A stretch of 64,000 bases of DNA from an uncultured beta proteobacterium (GCA_903900805.1 CAIUOP010000016.1:35041-99040); one strand, 5' to 3'. Numbered from the stretch's first letter, positions 46,905 to 58,620 are shown. Numbers and translations are program-made. Notes: a model not told the origin generated them from the letters alone.

Positions 46905-48064
46905 TCTTGGCGCAATGGCTACAGGATGATTTTGGATTCTTCCGAGTCTTTAACTACATCACTTTTAGGGCGGTGATGGCAACAGTTACGGCTTTGTTAA
47001 TTGGTTTGGCTGCAGGCCCATGGGTTATTCGTAAGTTGACTGCCTTGAAAATGGGTCAAGCCGTTCGCACTGATGGACCACAAACCCATTTAGTCAAATC
47101 TGGTACTCCAACAATGGGTGGAGTTTTGATCCTAATTGGTATTTTTGTATCCTGCATGTTGTGGGCAGACTTAAGCAATCGCTTTATCTGGATTGTGATG
47201 ATTGTCACTTTTGGATTTGGTGCAATTGGCTGGGTAGATGACTATCGGAAGGTTGCTCATAAAGATCCCAAGGGAATGGCCTCGAGAGAGAAATTCCTTT
47301 GGCAAACTTTGATTGGTTTATTTGCGGCGATCTACTTAGCATTCTCAGTCTCAGAGGTTAATAACCTCAAAGTACTCCAACTTTTCTACGAATGGCTTAG
47401 AAGTGGTTTTGCTTTAGATCTTCCAGCAAAAACGAATTTGCTATTGCCATTCATCAAAGAGGTTAGTTATCCACTAGGAATGTTGGGCTTCATCATCTTG
47501 AGTTACTTGGTGATTGTTGGTAGCAGTAATGCAGTGAACCTGACTGATGGCCTCGATGGCCTAGTGATCATGCCTGTCATTTTGGTGGGTGCTGCATTAG
47601 GTGCATTTGCTTATGTGATGGGTAATGCAATCTATGCCAAATATTTAATATTTCCCTATATTCCAGGTGCTGGTGAGTTATTGATCTTCTGTGGTGCCAT
47701 GGGTGGGGCAGGTTTAGCTTTCCTTTGGTACAACGCGCATCCTGCACAAGTCTTTATGGGCGATGTTGGAGCACTTGCTCTAGGCGGCGCACTTGGAACC
47801 ATCGCGGTGATTGTTCGCCAAGAAATTGTGCTCTTTGTGATGGGTGGAATATTCGTGGCAGAAACTGTTTCAGTAATGATGCAAGTATTGTGGTTCAAGT
47901 TAACTAAGAAATATTCTGGTGAGGGCCGCCGTATTTTTCGCATGGCCCCACTTCATCATCATTTTGAATTAGGTGGCTGGAAAGAAACGCAAGTAGTTGT
48001 TCGCTTCTGGATCATCACCATCCTATTAGTATTAATTGGCTTATCTAGCCTGAAATTACGGTGA
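46895..48064 (+). CDS. mraY: Phospho-MurNAc-pentapeptide transferase
   Basis: Integral enzyme forming lipid I on undecaprenyl phosphate. The 389-residue protein has about ten helices, with the catalytic signatures [42 protein letters not shown] and the HHHFELGGW motif near the C-terminus. It sits between murF and murD, overlapping each. Confidence 0.97.
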   Translation: MLLILAQWLQDDFGFFRVFNYITFRAVMATVTALLIGLAAGPWVIRKLTALKMGQAVRTDGPQTHLVKSGTPTMGGVLILIGIFVSCMLWADLSNRFIWIVMIVTFGFGAIGWVDDYRKVAHKDPKGMASREKFLWQTLIGLFAAIYLAFSVSEVNNLKVLQLFYEWLRSGFALDLPAKTNLLLPFIKEVSYPLGMLGFIILSYLVIVGSSNAVNLTDGLDGLVIMPVILVGAALGAFAYVMGNAIYAKYLIFPYIPGAGELLIFCGAMGGAGLAFLWYNAHPAQVFMGDVGALALGGALGTIAVIVRQEIVLFVMGGIFVAETVSVMMQVLWFKLTKKYSGEGRRIFRMAPLHHHFELGGWKETQVVVRFWIITILLVLIGLSSLKLR

Positions 48065-49701
48065 GCCTAAAAACCAATATGTTGAACTTACAAAATACTT
48101 TTGCTAATCCTGCTTTTATAGCTGATGCAGGCTATCAGGCTCCCTATCGATTTTTGATTATGGGCCTAGGTGAGTCGGGGTTTGCTATGGCTAAGTGGTG
48201 TCTGCGCAATAGCGCTGCCGTTCGTTTGGTAGATACACGAGATCAGTCTCAATTCTCTGAACGCCAGAATACCTGGCTTGATGAATTAAAAATAGCCGGG
48301 CTGAACGATATTCAGTTTGGGCCATTGAGTGATGGGCTATTAACCGATATTGATGTTATTGGGATCAGCCCTGGTTTATCTCCACTCCAGGAGCCTACTC
48401 AATCATTCTTGGTGAAGGCTAGAAAAGCTAGGATTGATGTTTGGAGCGAGATCGAATTTTTTGCACGTGCAATTTCAGCCTTAGCTCGCATGGCACAAGC
48501 AAACAACTCTTCTTATTCAACATCAGTGTTAGCAATTACTGGTACTAATGGGAAAACTACTACTACTGCCTTAACTGGACAGCTTTGTGAGCGTGCCGGC
48601 AAGAAGGTTGCGATAGCTGGAAATATTAGCCCCGCAGCATTAGATAAATTGATTACTTGTCTGGATGGGGCCGACCAAATTGAAGATATGCCTGATATCT
48701 GGGTGCTGGAATTATCTAGCTTCCAATTGGTTTATACATATACCCTCAATGCAACCGCATCGACTGTTCTTAATATCACTCAAGATCATTTAGATTGGCA
48801 TGGTGATATGCAGACCTATGCAGATGCAAAAGCAAAAATATTTGGTGCGGACACCATTTGCATCTTGAACCGCGACGACTCAATTGTGATGAATTTACTT
48901 TCTGATGATCAAAAATCAGAAAAGTCGATTGTGACTTTTGGCTCTAATAGACCCAATGAGCAAGGTGCTTTTGGTATCGAGCATGACTTACGCGCTGGTG
49001 GAATCGATTGGCTAGTATGGGCAGAGATAGATGAAGATTTTGAGCCAAAGCCTAAACGTCGTCGTAAATCTGACGTAATGAAAGAAGATGAGCCGCTACG
49101 TTTAAAGCGTTTAATTCCGGCTGATGCACTCAGAATTCGTGGTCGCCATAATGCATTGAATGCACTAGCTGCGCTGGCTTTGGCTAGATCTGCTAACTTG
49201 CCTATGAATGTTCTATTGCATGGTTTACGTGATTATCACGGAGAGCCTCATCGTGTTCAGAGTGTTGCGATCGTCAATGATGTGGAATATATCGATGACA
49301 GTAAAGGGACTAACGTTGGTGCAACTGTAGCTGCGTTAAATGGCTTAGGTAGCAATGAATCTGGTAAAAGGATTTGGTTAATTGTGGGCGGTGATGGCAA
49401 GGGGCAAGACTTTAGCCCATTACGCGAACCTGCGCTGCGCTTTGTTAAAGGCGTTTTCTTGATTGGCAAAGATGGCGCTGCAATTGGTGAAGCCCTTGGT
49501 CATGACGTTCCTTGCACGATGAGCGGTAACTTAGAGACTGCGCTTAGGACGGCAGCAGAACAAGCGCAGTCTGGTGATTTAGTTTTACTTTCTCCTGCTT
49601 GTGCGAGTTTTGACCAGTTCAAAGATTATGTTGCCCGTGCCCAGGCATTTGTTAGTGAAGTTGAAGAATTAGGGATGCGTTTTGAAGGAGCTCAAGCGTG
49701 A
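48061..49701 (+). CDS. murD: UDP-MurNAc-L-Ala:D-Glu ligase, with an insertion
   Basis: Adds D-glutamate to UDP-MurNAc-L-Ala. The 546-residue protein has [52 protein letters not shown] and [13 protein letters not shown]. It is about 100 residues longer than E. coli MurD; part is a charged insert near residues 320-355 ([20 protein letters not shown]) between the central and C-terminal domains. The start is GTG 48061, coupled to the mraY stop; ATG 48079 is an alternative. Confidence 0.94.
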   Translation: MSLKTNMLNLQNTFANPAFIADAGYQAPYRFLIMGLGESGFAMAKWCLRNSAAVRLVDTRDQSQFSERQNTWLDELKIAGLNDIQFGPLSDGLLTDIDVIGISPGLSPLQEPTQSFLVKARKARIDVWSEIEFFARAISALARMAQANNSSYSTSVLAITGTNGKTTTTALTGQLCERAGKKVAIAGNISPAALDKLITCLDGADQIEDMPDIWVLELSSFQLVYTYTLNATASTVLNITQDHLDWHGDMQTYADAKAKIFGADTICILNRDDSIVMNLLSDDQKSEKSIVTFGSNRPNEQGAFGIEHDLRAGGIDWLVWAEIDEDFEPKPKRRRKSDVMKEDEPLRLKRLIPADALRIRGRHNALNALAALALARSANLPMNVLLHGLRDYHGEPHRVQSVAIVNDVEYIDDSKGTNVGATVAALNGLGSNESGKRIWLIVGGDGKGQDFSPLREPALRFVKGVFLIGKDGAAIGEALGHDVPCTMSGNLETALRTAAEQAQSGDLVLLSPACASFDQFKDYVARAQAFVSEVEELGMRFEGAQA

Positions 49702-50969
49702 AGCTAAAAGATAAATTTTTCCCAGACAATCGTTTAGGTTTAGATCGTTTCTGGAATTTTTCTCGAGGCGAGATTGATAACTTCCGTACCGGCTTAAGAG
49801 ATGCGGTATCTGGAGTTGAGCAAACCCGCTCACGCATGATGGAGTACGACCAACTCCTTGTATGGGCGGTGCTCTCTCTTATGTTGATTGGTTTAGTAAT
49901 GGTGTATTCAGCATCGATTACTTTAGCTGATGGCCCTAAGTATGCAAACTACAGTAGTAATTTTTTCTTAATTCGTCATGTGATTTCTTTGGTAATTGCA
50001 GCTGGAGTAGGTATTTGGGTCTTCAAGATACCAACGAAGATGTGGGATCGCTATTCTCCATTGATCTTTGGATTTACCGTCCTGCTATTAATTGCAGTTC
50101 TTATTCCTGGTATTGGCAAAGGAGTCAATGGGGCTAAGCGCTGGATTCCACTAGGCTTAATGAACTTTCAGCCATCCGAGTTAATGAAATTTGCAGCTAT
50201 CATTTTTGCTGCAAGTTATACCGTGCAACGTCAAGAGTACTTGCACTCATTTGTTAAGGGCATGTTGCCAATGGGTATTGCAGTTGCAGTAGTTGGCGGT
50301 CTATTGATGGCAGAACCTGACCTAGGTGCATTCGTAGTGGTCTCCTTAATTGCATTTGGGATCTTATTCTTGGGCGGTATTAATGCCAAATTATTTGGTG
50401 GTTTGATCGTGGTTGGTTTAATGAGTGGCGCAGCGATGATCGCTCTCTCTCCATTCCGTCGCGGTCGCATGCTTGCGTTTATGGATCCATGGCAGGCGGA
50501 TAACGCTGCAAATAAAGGTTATCAGCTAACCCATTCCTTGATGGCCTTTGGTCGTGGGGAGTGGTTTGGTACTGGACTTGGTGGCAGCGTAGAAAAATTA
50601 CATTATTTGCCTGAAGCGCATACCGATTTCATCATGGCAGTGATTGGTGAAGAGCTTGGCTTCGTTGGTGTAGTTGTCATGATCTTCTTATTTTATTGGA
50701 TCGTGCGACGTGCTTTCTTAATAGGTCGAACTGCTTTGCAATTGGATCGCAGTTTTGCGGGTCTTGCGGCTAAGGGTGTTGCTATCTGGATTGGTTGGCA
50801 AGCCTTTATTAATATGGGTGTGAACTTAGGCTTATTACCTACCAAGGGTTTGACATTGCCATTAGTGAGTTACGGTGGATCTGCAATTTTGATGAATACT
50901 ATTGCGATTGCCATGCTGCTACGAATTGATTATGAGAATCGTATTTTGATGCGCGGAGGGAAGTTGTGA
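49698..50969 (+). CDS. ftsW: Septal peptidoglycan glycosyltransferase FtsW
   Basis: SEDS-family polymerase that works with FtsI at the septum. The 423-residue protein has about ten helices, a long cytoplasmic N-terminus (about 55 residues), and signatures AKRWIPLGLMNFQPSELMKFA, HTDFIMAVIGEELGFVG and LTLPLVSYGGSAILMN. It overlaps murD and murG by 4 bases. Confidence 0.95.
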   Translation: MKLKDKFFPDNRLGLDRFWNFSRGEIDNFRTGLRDAVSGVEQTRSRMMEYDQLLVWAVLSLMLIGLVMVYSASITLADGPKYANYSSNFFLIRHVISLVIAAGVGIWVFKIPTKMWDRYSPLIFGFTVLLLIAVLIPGIGKGVNGAKRWIPLGLMNFQPSELMKFAAIIFAASYTVQRQEYLHSFVKGMLPMGIAVAVVGGLLMAEPDLGAFVVVSLIAFGILFLGGINAKLFGGLIVVGLMSGAAMIALSPFRRGRMLAFMDPWQADNAANKGYQLTHSLMAFGRGEWFGTGLGGSVEKLHYLPEAHTDFIMAVIGEELGFVGVVVMIFLFYWIVRRAFLIGRTALQLDRSFAGLAAKGVAIWIGWQAFINMGVNLGLLPTKGLTLPLVSYGGSAILMNTIAIAMLLRIDYENRILMRGGKL

Positions 50970-52039
50970 CAAAACCCTCAATTTTAGTAATGGCTGGTGG
51001 TACGGGTGGACATATCTTCCCGGGTCTTGCTGTCGCTGAATATTTGCGGATCTGCGGTTGGAATGTGTCATGGCTGGGCAATCAAAATGGCATGGAATAC
51101 CGCTTAGTGAAGTCTTGCGATTTTCCATTTGAGGCTATTGAGTTTGGTGGTTTGCGTGGCAAGGGGCTCAAAGCTAAATTGATGCTGCCAATCAATTTAA
51201 TGCGCGCTTGCTTTCAAAGTTGGAAGATTATGCGCCGCATAAAACCATCGGTGGTCTTAGGTATGGGCGGCTACATTACCTTCCCTGGTGGCTTAGTAAC
51301 TAAGTTATTAAAGCGCCCCTTAGTGTTGCATGAATCTAACTCTATAGCAGGAAGTGCTAATCGTGCACTCGCAAAAATCGCCATGCGTACATTGACTGGC
51401 TTCCCAAATACGATGGCGGATGCCGAGTGGGTAGGTAACCCTATTCGTGAAGAATTTGATCATATCTCAGTACCTGCATTGCGTTACGAACAGCGTCAAG
51501 GTCCTCTATCTATATTAGTGGTGGGCGGAAGCTTGGGTGCGGCCGCTTTAAATGAAAATATTCCTGCAGCGTTAGCATTGATTTCTCAAGATGCGCGTCC
51601 TAAGATCATTCATCAAGCAGGCGATAAGCATTTAGCCGAATTGCAAAAACGCTATGCTGATTTAGGTGTCGAGGCCAAGGTTCTTCCCTTTATTGACGAT
51701 ATGCCATCTGCATATGCACAGGCAGACCTTGTGATATGTCGAGCTGGAGCAATGACGGTGTCAGAGCTAGCTGCTTGTGGCGTTGCTGCTTGCTTAATTC
51801 CTTTCCCATTTGCAATTGATGATCACCAAACTGCTAATGCAAAATTTTTAGCCGATGCTAATGCTGCTATTTTATTGCCGCAGAAATATCTTAATCCACA
51901 AGATTTAGCATTAATGATCCAAAACTTTAATCGTGCGGACCTCAAAGAAATGGCCCTACGTGCGCACGCTTTAGCTAAACCACATGCAACCTTGCGAGTA
52001 GCTGAGGTTTGCGCTGATTGTGCGGGAGTAGGCATATGA
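50966..52039 (+). CDS. murG: Lipid II synthase MurG
   Basis: GT-B glycosyltransferase adding GlcNAc to lipid I on the inner leaflet. The 357-residue protein has [47 protein letters not shown] and [26 protein letters not shown], the family set. Starts GTG 50966 and overlaps murC by 4 bases. Confidence 0.96.
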   Translation: MTKPSILVMAGGTGGHIFPGLAVAEYLRICGWNVSWLGNQNGMEYRLVKSCDFPFEAIEFGGLRGKGLKAKLMLPINLMRACFQSWKIMRRIKPSVVLGMGGYITFPGGLVTKLLKRPLVLHESNSIAGSANRALAKIAMRTLTGFPNTMADAEWVGNPIREEFDHISVPALRYEQRQGPLSILVVGGSLGAAALNENIPAALALISQDARPKIIHQAGDKHLAELQKRYADLGVEAKVLPFIDDMPSAYAQADLVICRAGAMTVSELAACGVAACLIPFPFAIDDHQTANAKFLADANAAILLPQKYLNPQDLALMIQNFNRADLKEMALRAHALAKPHATLRVAEVCADCAGVGI

Positions 52040-53472
52040 AGCATATCGTTCAGCAAATCCATTTCATTGGGATCGGCGGTGCCGGTATGAGCGGGATTGC
52101 TGAAGTTCTATTGAATTTAGGATATCAAGTAACTGGATCTGATCTAGCTGAAGGTGCGGCAACGAAGCGCCTAAAGGAGCTGGGCGCAGTAATTCATATT
52201 GGACATGACCCTAAAAATATTGGTACTGCAGAGGCAGTGGTCATTTCAACTGCTGTAGCAGGCAATAATCCTGAGGTACTCGCAGCGCGCGCAGCAAAAA
52301 TTCCGGTTATTCAAAGAGCGGTGATGTTAGGCGAATTAATGCGCTTAAAACAAGGCATCGCTATTGCTGGAACCCACGGTAAAACCACCACAACTAGTTT
52401 AGTTGCATCGGTGTTAGCGGAGGGCGGCCTAGATCCAACCTTTGTGATTGGCGGCAAATTGAATTCCGCAGGTGCTAATGCCCGCTTAGGTCGTGGTGAT
52501 TTCATTGTGGTTGAAGCCGATGAATCTGATGCCTCCTTCTTGCAGCTCTTTCCCGCAATGGAAGTGGTTACCAATATTGACGCTGATCATATGGATACCT
52601 ATCAGCATGATATGGCGAGACTGAAGCAAGCATTTGTGCAATTTATTCAGCGCATGCCATTTTATGGTGTAGCAGTCTTATGTATTGATGATGCTAATGT
52701 GCGTGACATTATTCCGTTTGTATCACAACCTGTATTGCGTTACGGCTTGTCAGATGATGCGGATATTAGAGCTAGCAATGTGCGTGCTGATGGAACTCGT
52801 ATGCACTTTACGGTGGAGCGCCGCACAGTTCGTAGGCATGGTAATAAGCCCGGCCCACTCAATGTGACACTCAATTTACCTGGCCTGCACAATGTGCGCA
52901 ATGCTCTGGCCGCTATTGGTATTGCCACAGAGCTAGGTGTTGGAGATGAAGCAATCACTAAGGCGCTTGCTGAATTTAGTGGTGTGGGCCGTCGCTTCCA
53001 GCGTTATGGCGAAATCCCTCTTGCCTCTGGGGGCAGTTTCACATTGATTGACGATTATGGACATCACCCAGTGGAGATGGCAGCAACTTTAGAGGCTGCT
53101 CGCGGCGCCTTCCCAGAGCGCCGTTTGGTGTTGGCATTTCAGCCACATCGCTTTACAAGAACACGAGATTGTTTTGGGGAGTTTGTTCAAGTCCTCAGAA
53201 GCTTTGATGCCTTAGTGTTAACCGAGGTTTATCCCGCTGGCGAGGCAAAAATTCCAGGTGCAGATGGTAAGAGTTTGATGAAGGCAGCGCTTGCAGAAGA
53301 GAAGGTTACAAAGGGTTTCTTAAATTCTGCTGCGGTAGTGTTTGCAGCAAATATTGCCGAGATGCCGGAAAAGTTAGCACAGGTATTAAAAGATGGCGAT
53401 GTCTTAATTACGATGGGTGCAGGGTCAATCTCTGCACTGCCACATACCTTAGCGGAGGCAAAAAGTGTCTAA
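52036..53472 (+). CDS. murC: UDP-MurNAc:L-alanine ligase
   Basis: First amino acid addition to UDP-MurNAc. The 478-residue protein has [54 protein letters not shown] and [17 protein letters not shown] 52036, overlapping the murG TGA (ATGA), is chosen over the track start six codons earlier. Confidence 0.96.
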   Translation: MKHIVQQIHFIGIGGAGMSGIAEVLLNLGYQVTGSDLAEGAATKRLKELGAVIHIGHDPKNIGTAEAVVISTAVAGNNPEVLAARAAKIPVIQRAVMLGELMRLKQGIAIAGTHGKTTTTSLVASVLAEGGLDPTFVIGGKLNSAGANARLGRGDFIVVEADESDASFLQLFPAMEVVTNIDADHMDTYQHDMARLKQAFVQFIQRMPFYGVAVLCIDDANVRDIIPFVSQPVLRYGLSDDADIRASNVRADGTRMHFTVERRTVRRHGNKPGPLNVTLNLPGLHNVRNALAAIGIATELGVGDEAITKALAEFSGVGRRFQRYGEIPLASGGSFTLIDDYGHHPVEMAATLEAARGAFPERRLVLAFQPHRFTRTRDCFGEFVQVLRSFDALVLTEVYPAGEAKIPGADGKSLMKAALAEEKVTKGFLNSAAVVFAANIAEMPEKLAQVLKDGDVLITMGAGSISALPHTLAEAKSV

Positions 53473-54478
53473 GTTAGATTCAGGCCTCGGTATGTGGGGT
53501 GATCGTGTGAAGTCCGAGTTATCCAAATTGGATGCAAAATCACTGGGGCGTGTCGGGGTTTTATTGGGCGGACGTTCTGGTGAGCGAGAAATTTCTCTGA
53601 TGTCGGGTAATGGTGTTTTAGAGGCCTTACTCTCTAAGGGTGTAGATGCTCATGCTTTTGATCCAGGCCTTCGATGCCCAACTGAACTAGCAAAAGAAAA
53701 ATTTGATCGCGTATTCATCTCTTTGCATGGTCGTTATGGCGAAGATGGAACTATCCAAGGTTTATTAGAGTTATTAAATCTACCGTATACCGGTAGTGGT
53801 GTATTGGCTTCTGCTTTATCCATTGATAAGATTGCTACCAAACAAATTTGGCTAAGTAATGGTTTATCTACTCCAGAGTTTGAAGAACTCACCGCAGCTA
53901 GTAACTGGAATGCAGTAGTAAAAAAATTAGGCTTACCTTTGATTGTGAAACCAGCACATGAAGGCTCTTCACTTGGCTTGACTAAAGTAAAGTCTGTAGA
54001 TGAATTACCAGCTGCCTACCAACTGGCTGCAAGCTTAGATAAAAAAGTCATTGCAGAGACTTGTATTGTTGGTGATGAGTTAACTTGTCCATTGGTTGGG
54101 CAAGGCGAAACAGCGGAAGCATTACCAGTGATTAAAATTATTCCGCCACAAGCCAATTATGATTTTCATCATAAGTATTTCTCAAATGAAACCCAATACT
54201 TATGCCCTACGGGGCTTACTGCTGAGGTCAACGAGCACGTCCAAGAATTAGCTTTGGCTGCTTATAAAGCATTGGGCTGTCGCACATGGGGTCGCGCTGA
54301 TGTCATGCTTGATCAAAAAACTGGTAAGCCTTACTTATTGGAGATGAATACCTCACCCGGCATGACTTCTCATTCCTTGGTGCCGATGGCAGCTAAAGCC
54401 GCTGGCATTGAGTATGCCGACCTAGTCTTATGGTTACTTAAGCAAACTTTGCAAGAACAAGAGAGCGCTACTGAATGA
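53465..54478 (+). CDS. ddl: D-alanine:D-alanine ligase
   Basis: Makes the D-Ala-D-Ala dipeptide used by MurF. The 337-residue ATP-grasp protein has [47 protein letters not shown] and [18 protein letters not shown]. It begins at GTG 53465, overlapping murC by 8 bases, and overlaps ftsQ by 4. Confidence 0.96.
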   Translation: MSKLDSGLGMWGDRVKSELSKLDAKSLGRVGVLLGGRSGEREISLMSGNGVLEALLSKGVDAHAFDPGLRCPTELAKEKFDRVFISLHGRYGEDGTIQGLLELLNLPYTGSGVLASALSIDKIATKQIWLSNGLSTPEFEELTAASNWNAVVKKLGLPLIVKPAHEGSSLGLTKVKSVDELPAAYQLAASLDKKVIAETCIVGDELTCPLVGQGETAEALPVIKIIPPQANYDFHHKYFSNETQYLCPTGLTAEVNEHVQELALAAYKALGCRTWGRADVMLDQKTGKPYLLEMNTSPGMTSHSLVPMAAKAAGIEYADLVLWLLKQTLQEQESATE

Positions 54479-55332
54479 GTACGCTTTTAGACCGATTCGG
54501 AGACATCTTCTCTATCATCATGTCCCCCCTTTGGAATTATCCAGAGCGGATGCAAAAACTCAGTCGTTTTTTGATGCGCTGCTTCATCGTGCTGCTACTG
54601 ATTGGAGTTCTGGTTTGGTTAAGTCAAAGACCTGTCTTCACTTTGAAGCAAATTCAAGTAGAGCCTGTTGCCGGTCAAACGCTTCAGCACATTAATAAAT
54701 CTCTTGTGAAGCGCCAGGTAATAGAAACCGTGCAAGGTAACTTCTTTAGCGTGCGTTTAGAGGATGTTAAACGGGGTTTTGAGAGCATGCCTTGGGTGCG
54801 CCACGCTAATGTCCGTCGCGTGTGGCCCAATGGGTTGATTGTCAATATTGAAGAACAAAAGCCATTTGCTACTTGGGGTGGCGAAAGCAGTAATACCCTC
54901 ATGAATACGCATGGTGAGTTATTTGCTGGGCGCGTTTCAGAGCTTGTTGATGACAAACACTTATTTGATTTTTCGGGTCCAGATGATGCTGGCAAAGAAG
55001 TGATGAGTCTTTATGAAAAAGCCAATAACTGGTTTAAGCCATGGAATGTAGAGGTAGTGAGCTTGGCATTAACTGAGCGCTATGCGTGGCACGTCAAGCT
55101 TTCTAATGGCATGAAAGTGGAATTTGGACGCGATGAAGAGAGCTCTGACAAGAACTTAACAGAGGAACGTGTAGCGCGCTTGTTTAAGTACTGGCCACAA
55201 GTTCAAGAGAAATGGGCAAACCGAATTGATGCAGTAGACCTACGTTATGCAAATGGTTTCGCAGTTCATCTTGCCTCTACAAGTATGAAAAAGAATGACG
55301 TAGATGGAAAAAAAAGTGAGCTTAAGCAATGA
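54475..55332 (+). CDS. ftsQ: Cell division protein FtsQ
   Basis: Bitopic divisome hub that recruits FtsB and FtsL. The 285-residue protein has one membrane helix (about 37-57), a POTRA domain ([20 protein letters not shown]...) and a beta domain with [10 protein letters not shown] and [13 protein letters not shown], matching FtsQ. It lies between ddl (4-base overlap) and ftsA (9-base gap). Confidence 0.95.
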   Translation: MSTLLDRFGDIFSIIMSPLWNYPERMQKLSRFLMRCFIVLLLIGVLVWLSQRPVFTLKQIQVEPVAGQTLQHINKSLVKRQVIETVQGNFFSVRLEDVKRGFESMPWVRHANVRRVWPNGLIVNIEEQKPFATWGGESSNTLMNTHGELFAGRVSELVDDKHLFDFSGPDDAGKEVMSLYEKANNWFKPWNVEVVSLALTERYAWHVKLSNGMKVEFGRDEESSDKNLTEERVARLFKYWPQVQEKWANRIDAVDLRYANGFAVHLASTSMKKNDVDGKKSELKQ

Positions 55333-55341
55333 GGAATGTGA

Positions 55342-56571
55342 ATGAGTAAAGATAATCGCGACCTGTTGGTGGGTTTAGACATTGGAACCTCTAAGGTAGT
55401 TGCCCTGGTAGCAGAGTTAACTCCTGATGGTCAATTCAATGTGGTTGGTGTCGGCCAAACCGCCTCTAAGGGGTTGAAGAAGGGCGTTGTCGTTAATATC
55501 GAAGCAACTGTTCAATCGATCCAGAAGGCTCTAGAAGAGGCCGAAGTGATGGCTGACCGCCAGATTGTCCAGGTGTTTACTGGCATTGCTGGAAATCACA
55601 TTGTCAGCTTTAACTCGAGCGGTATGGTTGCTATTCGCGATAAAGAAGTCGGTGATGGTGATGTTGAGCGTGTGCTAGAAACCGCTAAGGCGATCAATAT
55701 TCCAACTGATCAACAAATTTTACACATCCTCGTTCAAGAATTTATTATCGATGGCCAAGAAGATGTACGTGAACCTATTGGTATGAGTGGTTTACGTTTA
55801 GAGGTGAAGGTTCATATTGTGACGGGCGCTGTCAGTGCTGCACAAAATATTGTGAAGTGTGTGCGTCGTTGCGGTTTAGAAGTAAATGACCTGATTCTGC
55901 AGCCTTTGGCATCCAGTTTGGCCGTCCTTACTGATGATGAAAAAGAACTTGGCGTTGTCTTAGTTGACATTGGCGGCGGTACTACAGATATCGCTATTTA
56001 TTGCCAAGGATCCATTCGTCACACAGCAGTGATTCCAATTGCAGGCGATCAAATTACTAACGATATTGCAATGGCATTGCGGACGCCAACTATCGATGCA
56101 GAAGATTTAAAAATTGCATACGGAATTGCGCGTCAAGAGATGGCCGATTCAGCTGCCATGATTGATGTGCCGGGCGTGGGAGATCGTGAGCCACGTCCAA
56201 TGTCTAAGCAAGCACTTGCTGCTGTGATTGAGCCGCGCGTTGAAGAGCTCTTTACTTTAGTGAGAGGTGTAGTGCGTGATTCTGGTTATGAAGATATGGT
56301 TTCTTCTGGGATTGTGCTCACTGGTGGTACAGCCTTAATGCCAGGAATGGTTGAGTTGGCTGAGCAGGTCTTTTTAAGGCCGGCTCGAATTGGTACACCA
56401 GAGTACCGCGGTCACTTACATGAAGTTCTTCGGAGCCCTAGATACGCCACCAGTATTGGCTTGTTGATGGAAGGTCAAGCGCAATTTTTGCGCGGTCGTC
56501 GTGTTTCTCAATCAGGCGCACTGCAAGGAGTGATGTCGCGCATGAAGGAATGGTTTGCAGGAAATTTTTGA
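55342..56571 (+). CDS. ftsA: Cell division protein FtsA
   Basis: Actin-like protein linking FtsZ filaments to the inner membrane. The 409-residue protein has the phosphate-1 motif VGLDIGTSKVVALVAEL, the phosphate-2 VVLVDIGGGTTDIAIY and the adenosine loop IVLTGGTALMPGM. The C-terminal amphipathic helix MSRMKEWFAGNF is the membrane-targeting sequence. It precedes ftsZ by 48 bases. Confidence 0.96.
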   Translation: MSKDNRDLLVGLDIGTSKVVALVAELTPDGQFNVVGVGQTASKGLKKGVVVNIEATVQSIQKALEEAEVMADRQIVQVFTGIAGNHIVSFNSSGMVAIRDKEVGDGDVERVLETAKAINIPTDQQILHILVQEFIIDGQEDVREPIGMSGLRLEVKVHIVTGAVSAAQNIVKCVRRCGLEVNDLILQPLASSLAVLTDDEKELGVVLVDIGGGTTDIAIYCQGSIRHTAVIPIAGDQITNDIAMALRTPTIDAEDLKIAYGIARQEMADSAAMIDVPGVGDREPRPMSKQALAAVIEPRVEELFTLVRGVVRDSGYEDMVSSGIVLTGGTALMPGMVELAEQVFLRPARIGTPEYRGHLHEVLRSPRYATSIGLLMEGQAQFLRGRRVSQSGALQGVMSRMKEWFAGNF

Positions 56572-56619
56572 TTTTTTTCGTCGTCGTTAATGTTGTAAGT
56601 AATTTACCTAGGAGGGTAT

Positions 56620-57963
56620 ATGGAATTTGAAATGTTAGATCAAGATACAGCTGGCAAAACCATTATTAAAGTGGTTGGAGTCGGTGGAGCTGGTGGCAAT
56701 GCTGTCCAGCATATGATTCGTCGCGGAGTGAGCGGCGTAGAGTTCATTTGCATGAACACCGATGCTGGCGCCTTACAGCGTTCTGAGGCATCTGTGAATT
56801 TGCAACTGGGCTCTAGCGGATTAGGCGCAGGTGCAAAACCAGAGATAGGTGCAGCTTCTGCGGAAGAGGCGCGCGCCCGCATTGCCGATACTTTGCAAGG
56901 GGCGCATATGGTGTTCATTACTGCCGGTATGGGCGGCGGTACTGGCACTGGTGCGGCTCCAATCGTTGCTCAAGTAGCAAAAGAAATGGGTATTTTGACT
57001 GTTGGTGTTATCAGCAAACCATTTGACTTTGAGGGCGTGAAGCGCTTGAAGGTGGCAGAGAATGGTGCTGCAGAACTTGAGTCTTATGTTGATTCCTTGA
57101 TTGTTGTGCTCAATGAAAAGCTCTTTGAAGTTATGGGTGAAGACGCTGAGTTTGATAAAGCCTTTGCTTGTGCAGATGATGTATTGCATAACGCAGTCTC
57201 TGGCATTGCAGAAATCATTAATGTTCAAGGTTTGATTAACGTTGACTTTGAGGATGTGAAGACTGTTATGGGTGAGCAAGGTAAAGCGATGATGGGAACA
57301 GCAACTGTCTCCGGTATGGATCGCGCTCGTTTGGCTGCTGAAGCTGCAGTTGCATCTCCACTGCTAGAGGGCGTTGATTTATCTGGAGCGCGTGGAGTAT
57401 TAGTAAATATTACTGCTAGCCGTTCATTGAAATTGTCTGAAACACGTGAAGTAATGGCAGCAATTCGTGGCTATGCTGCTGATGATGCAACCGTGATCTT
57501 CGGTACAGTGTATGACGAAACTTTGGGTGATGCCTTACGTGTGACTGTGGTTGCTACTGGCTTGAATAATCCCCAAGCCCGTCAAAACCATCAGCCAGAA
57601 GTAGTATGGAGACAAGCTACGGGTACTAGCGATGCAATGCCAACGATGGCTGATCTGAATACTTTTGCCCCTACTAGCGCATCTGCTGTTATGAGTAAGG
57701 TAGGCTTAGATTCTGCTGTGAGTACAAGCGCAGGTATGGCTTTGACTGGTTCTGGCACCGCTCCATCAATGGCAGCTCAACCAGCAGCTAGTAGCGGCGT
57801 TGATTACAGTCAATATGATTTGCCACGGGTATTTCGCAGTTCCCGTGAGGCGTCTCCTGCACCTACTTTAGGCGCAGATAGCTCACCTCAGGCTAAATCC
57901 ATGCTGGATAAGGGGGCTGATTACTATGAAATTCCAGCCTTTTTACGTAAGCAAGCAGACTAA
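56620..57963 (+). CDS. ftsZ: Cell division protein FtsZ
   Basis: Tubulin-like GTPase forming the Z ring. The 447-residue protein has GVGGAGGNAVQHMIRRGVSG, the tubulin signature GGGTGTGAAPIVA, and the catalytic T7 loop NVDFEDVKTVM. A long Ala/Ser-rich linker (about 330-430) precedes the C-terminal DYYEIPAFLRKQAD, the conserved peptide that binds FtsA. A strong ribosome site (AGGAGGG) precedes the ATG, fitting high expression. Confidence 0.97.
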   Translation: MEFEMLDQDTAGKTIIKVVGVGGAGGNAVQHMIRRGVSGVEFICMNTDAGALQRSEASVNLQLGSSGLGAGAKPEIGAASAEEARARIADTLQGAHMVFITAGMGGGTGTGAAPIVAQVAKEMGILTVGVISKPFDFEGVKRLKVAENGAAELESYVDSLIVVLNEKLFEVMGEDAEFDKAFACADDVLHNAVSGIAEIINVQGLINVDFEDVKTVMGEQGKAMMGTATVSGMDRARLAAEAAVASPLLEGVDLSGARGVLVNITASRSLKLSETREVMAAIRGYAADDATVIFGTVYDETLGDALRVTVVATGLNNPQARQNHQPEVVWRQATGTSDAMPTMADLNTFAPTSASAVMSKVGLDSAVSTSAGMALTGSGTAPSMAAQPAASSGVDYSQYDLPRVFRSSREASPAPTLGADSSPQAKSMLDKGADYYEIPAFLRKQAD

Positions 57964-57994
57964 CTAAACCTCAATACAATAGATGATTGCGAAA

Positions 57995-58043
57995 TGCCAG
58001 CGCGGCGCCCCTCCGGACGACGAATCCCGCGCTTGCGTTGGCA
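57995..58043 (+). other. GC-rich hairpin between ftsZ and the peroxiredoxin gene
   Basis: TGCCAGCGCGG pairs over 11 bases (three G-U or equivalent wobble pairs) with TTGCGTTGGCA, enclosing a 27-base GC-rich loop that can fold further (GCGCGG with CCGCGC as an alternative). No T-run follows. It may stabilise or attenuate ftsZ message; function is unknown. Confidence 0.45.
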
Positions 58044-58074
58044 TACTTACTAACAATTATTTATTGGAGATGTC

Positions 58075-58575
58075 ATGATTACTGTTGGACAAAAATTACC
58101 TAGCGCTACTCTTTATGAATTTTTTAATGAAGAGAGCGAAGGCTGCTCCTTAGGGCCAAATGCCTTTGAAGTTGAGAAGCTTGTAGCTGGCAAAAAAATT
58201 GTGATCTTTGCATTGCCTGGTGCATTTACACCAACCTGCTCTGCAAAGCATGTACCTGGATATGTTGAGCACTATGATGCGATTAAAGCCAAGGGTGTTG
58301 ATGAGATTTGGTGTATTTCTGTGAACGACCCATTTGTAATGGGTGCTTGGGGACGCGATCAAAAAGTTGGGAAAAAGATTCGCATGATGGGTGATGGCAG
58401 TGGCGAATTTACTAAAAAGATGGGCATAGAGCTGGACCTCAGTGCTCGTGGTTTAGGTGTGCGCTCAGATCGTTATGCCATGATTGTCGAAGATGGTGTA
58501 GTGAAGTCTTTGGATCGTGAAGCTCCAGGTAAGTTTGAAGTGAGTGACGCCGCATCTATTTTGAAAAAACTCTAA
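58075..58575 (+). CDS. Peroxiredoxin, Prx5 type
   Basis: Thiol peroxidase reducing hydrogen peroxide or organic peroxides. The 166-residue protein has the peroxidatic site FALPGAFTPTCSAKHVPGYVEH (Cys near residue 50) and the Prx5-family PFVMGAWGRDQ and later RSDRYAMIVEDG. No C-terminal glutaredoxin domain. GGAGA precedes the ATG. It lies between ftsZ and lpxC, as in many betaproteobacteria. Confidence 0.92.
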   Translation: MITVGQKLPSATLYEFFNEESEGCSLGPNAFEVEKLVAGKKIVIFALPGAFTPTCSAKHVPGYVEHYDAIKAKGVDEIWCISVNDPFVMGAWGRDQKVGKKIRMMGDGSGEFTKKMGIELDLSARGLGVRSDRYAMIVEDGVVKSLDREAPGKFEVSDAASILKKL

Positions 58576-58620
58576 TTCTGAATTTGCCAATTAATACCCC
58601 CTGAATTTAGAGATATCACC

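Noticed and set aside
56821-57279. 152-residue ORF on - strand inside ftsZ
   Set aside because: Antisense shadow of a highly conserved gene; no signal or motif of its own.
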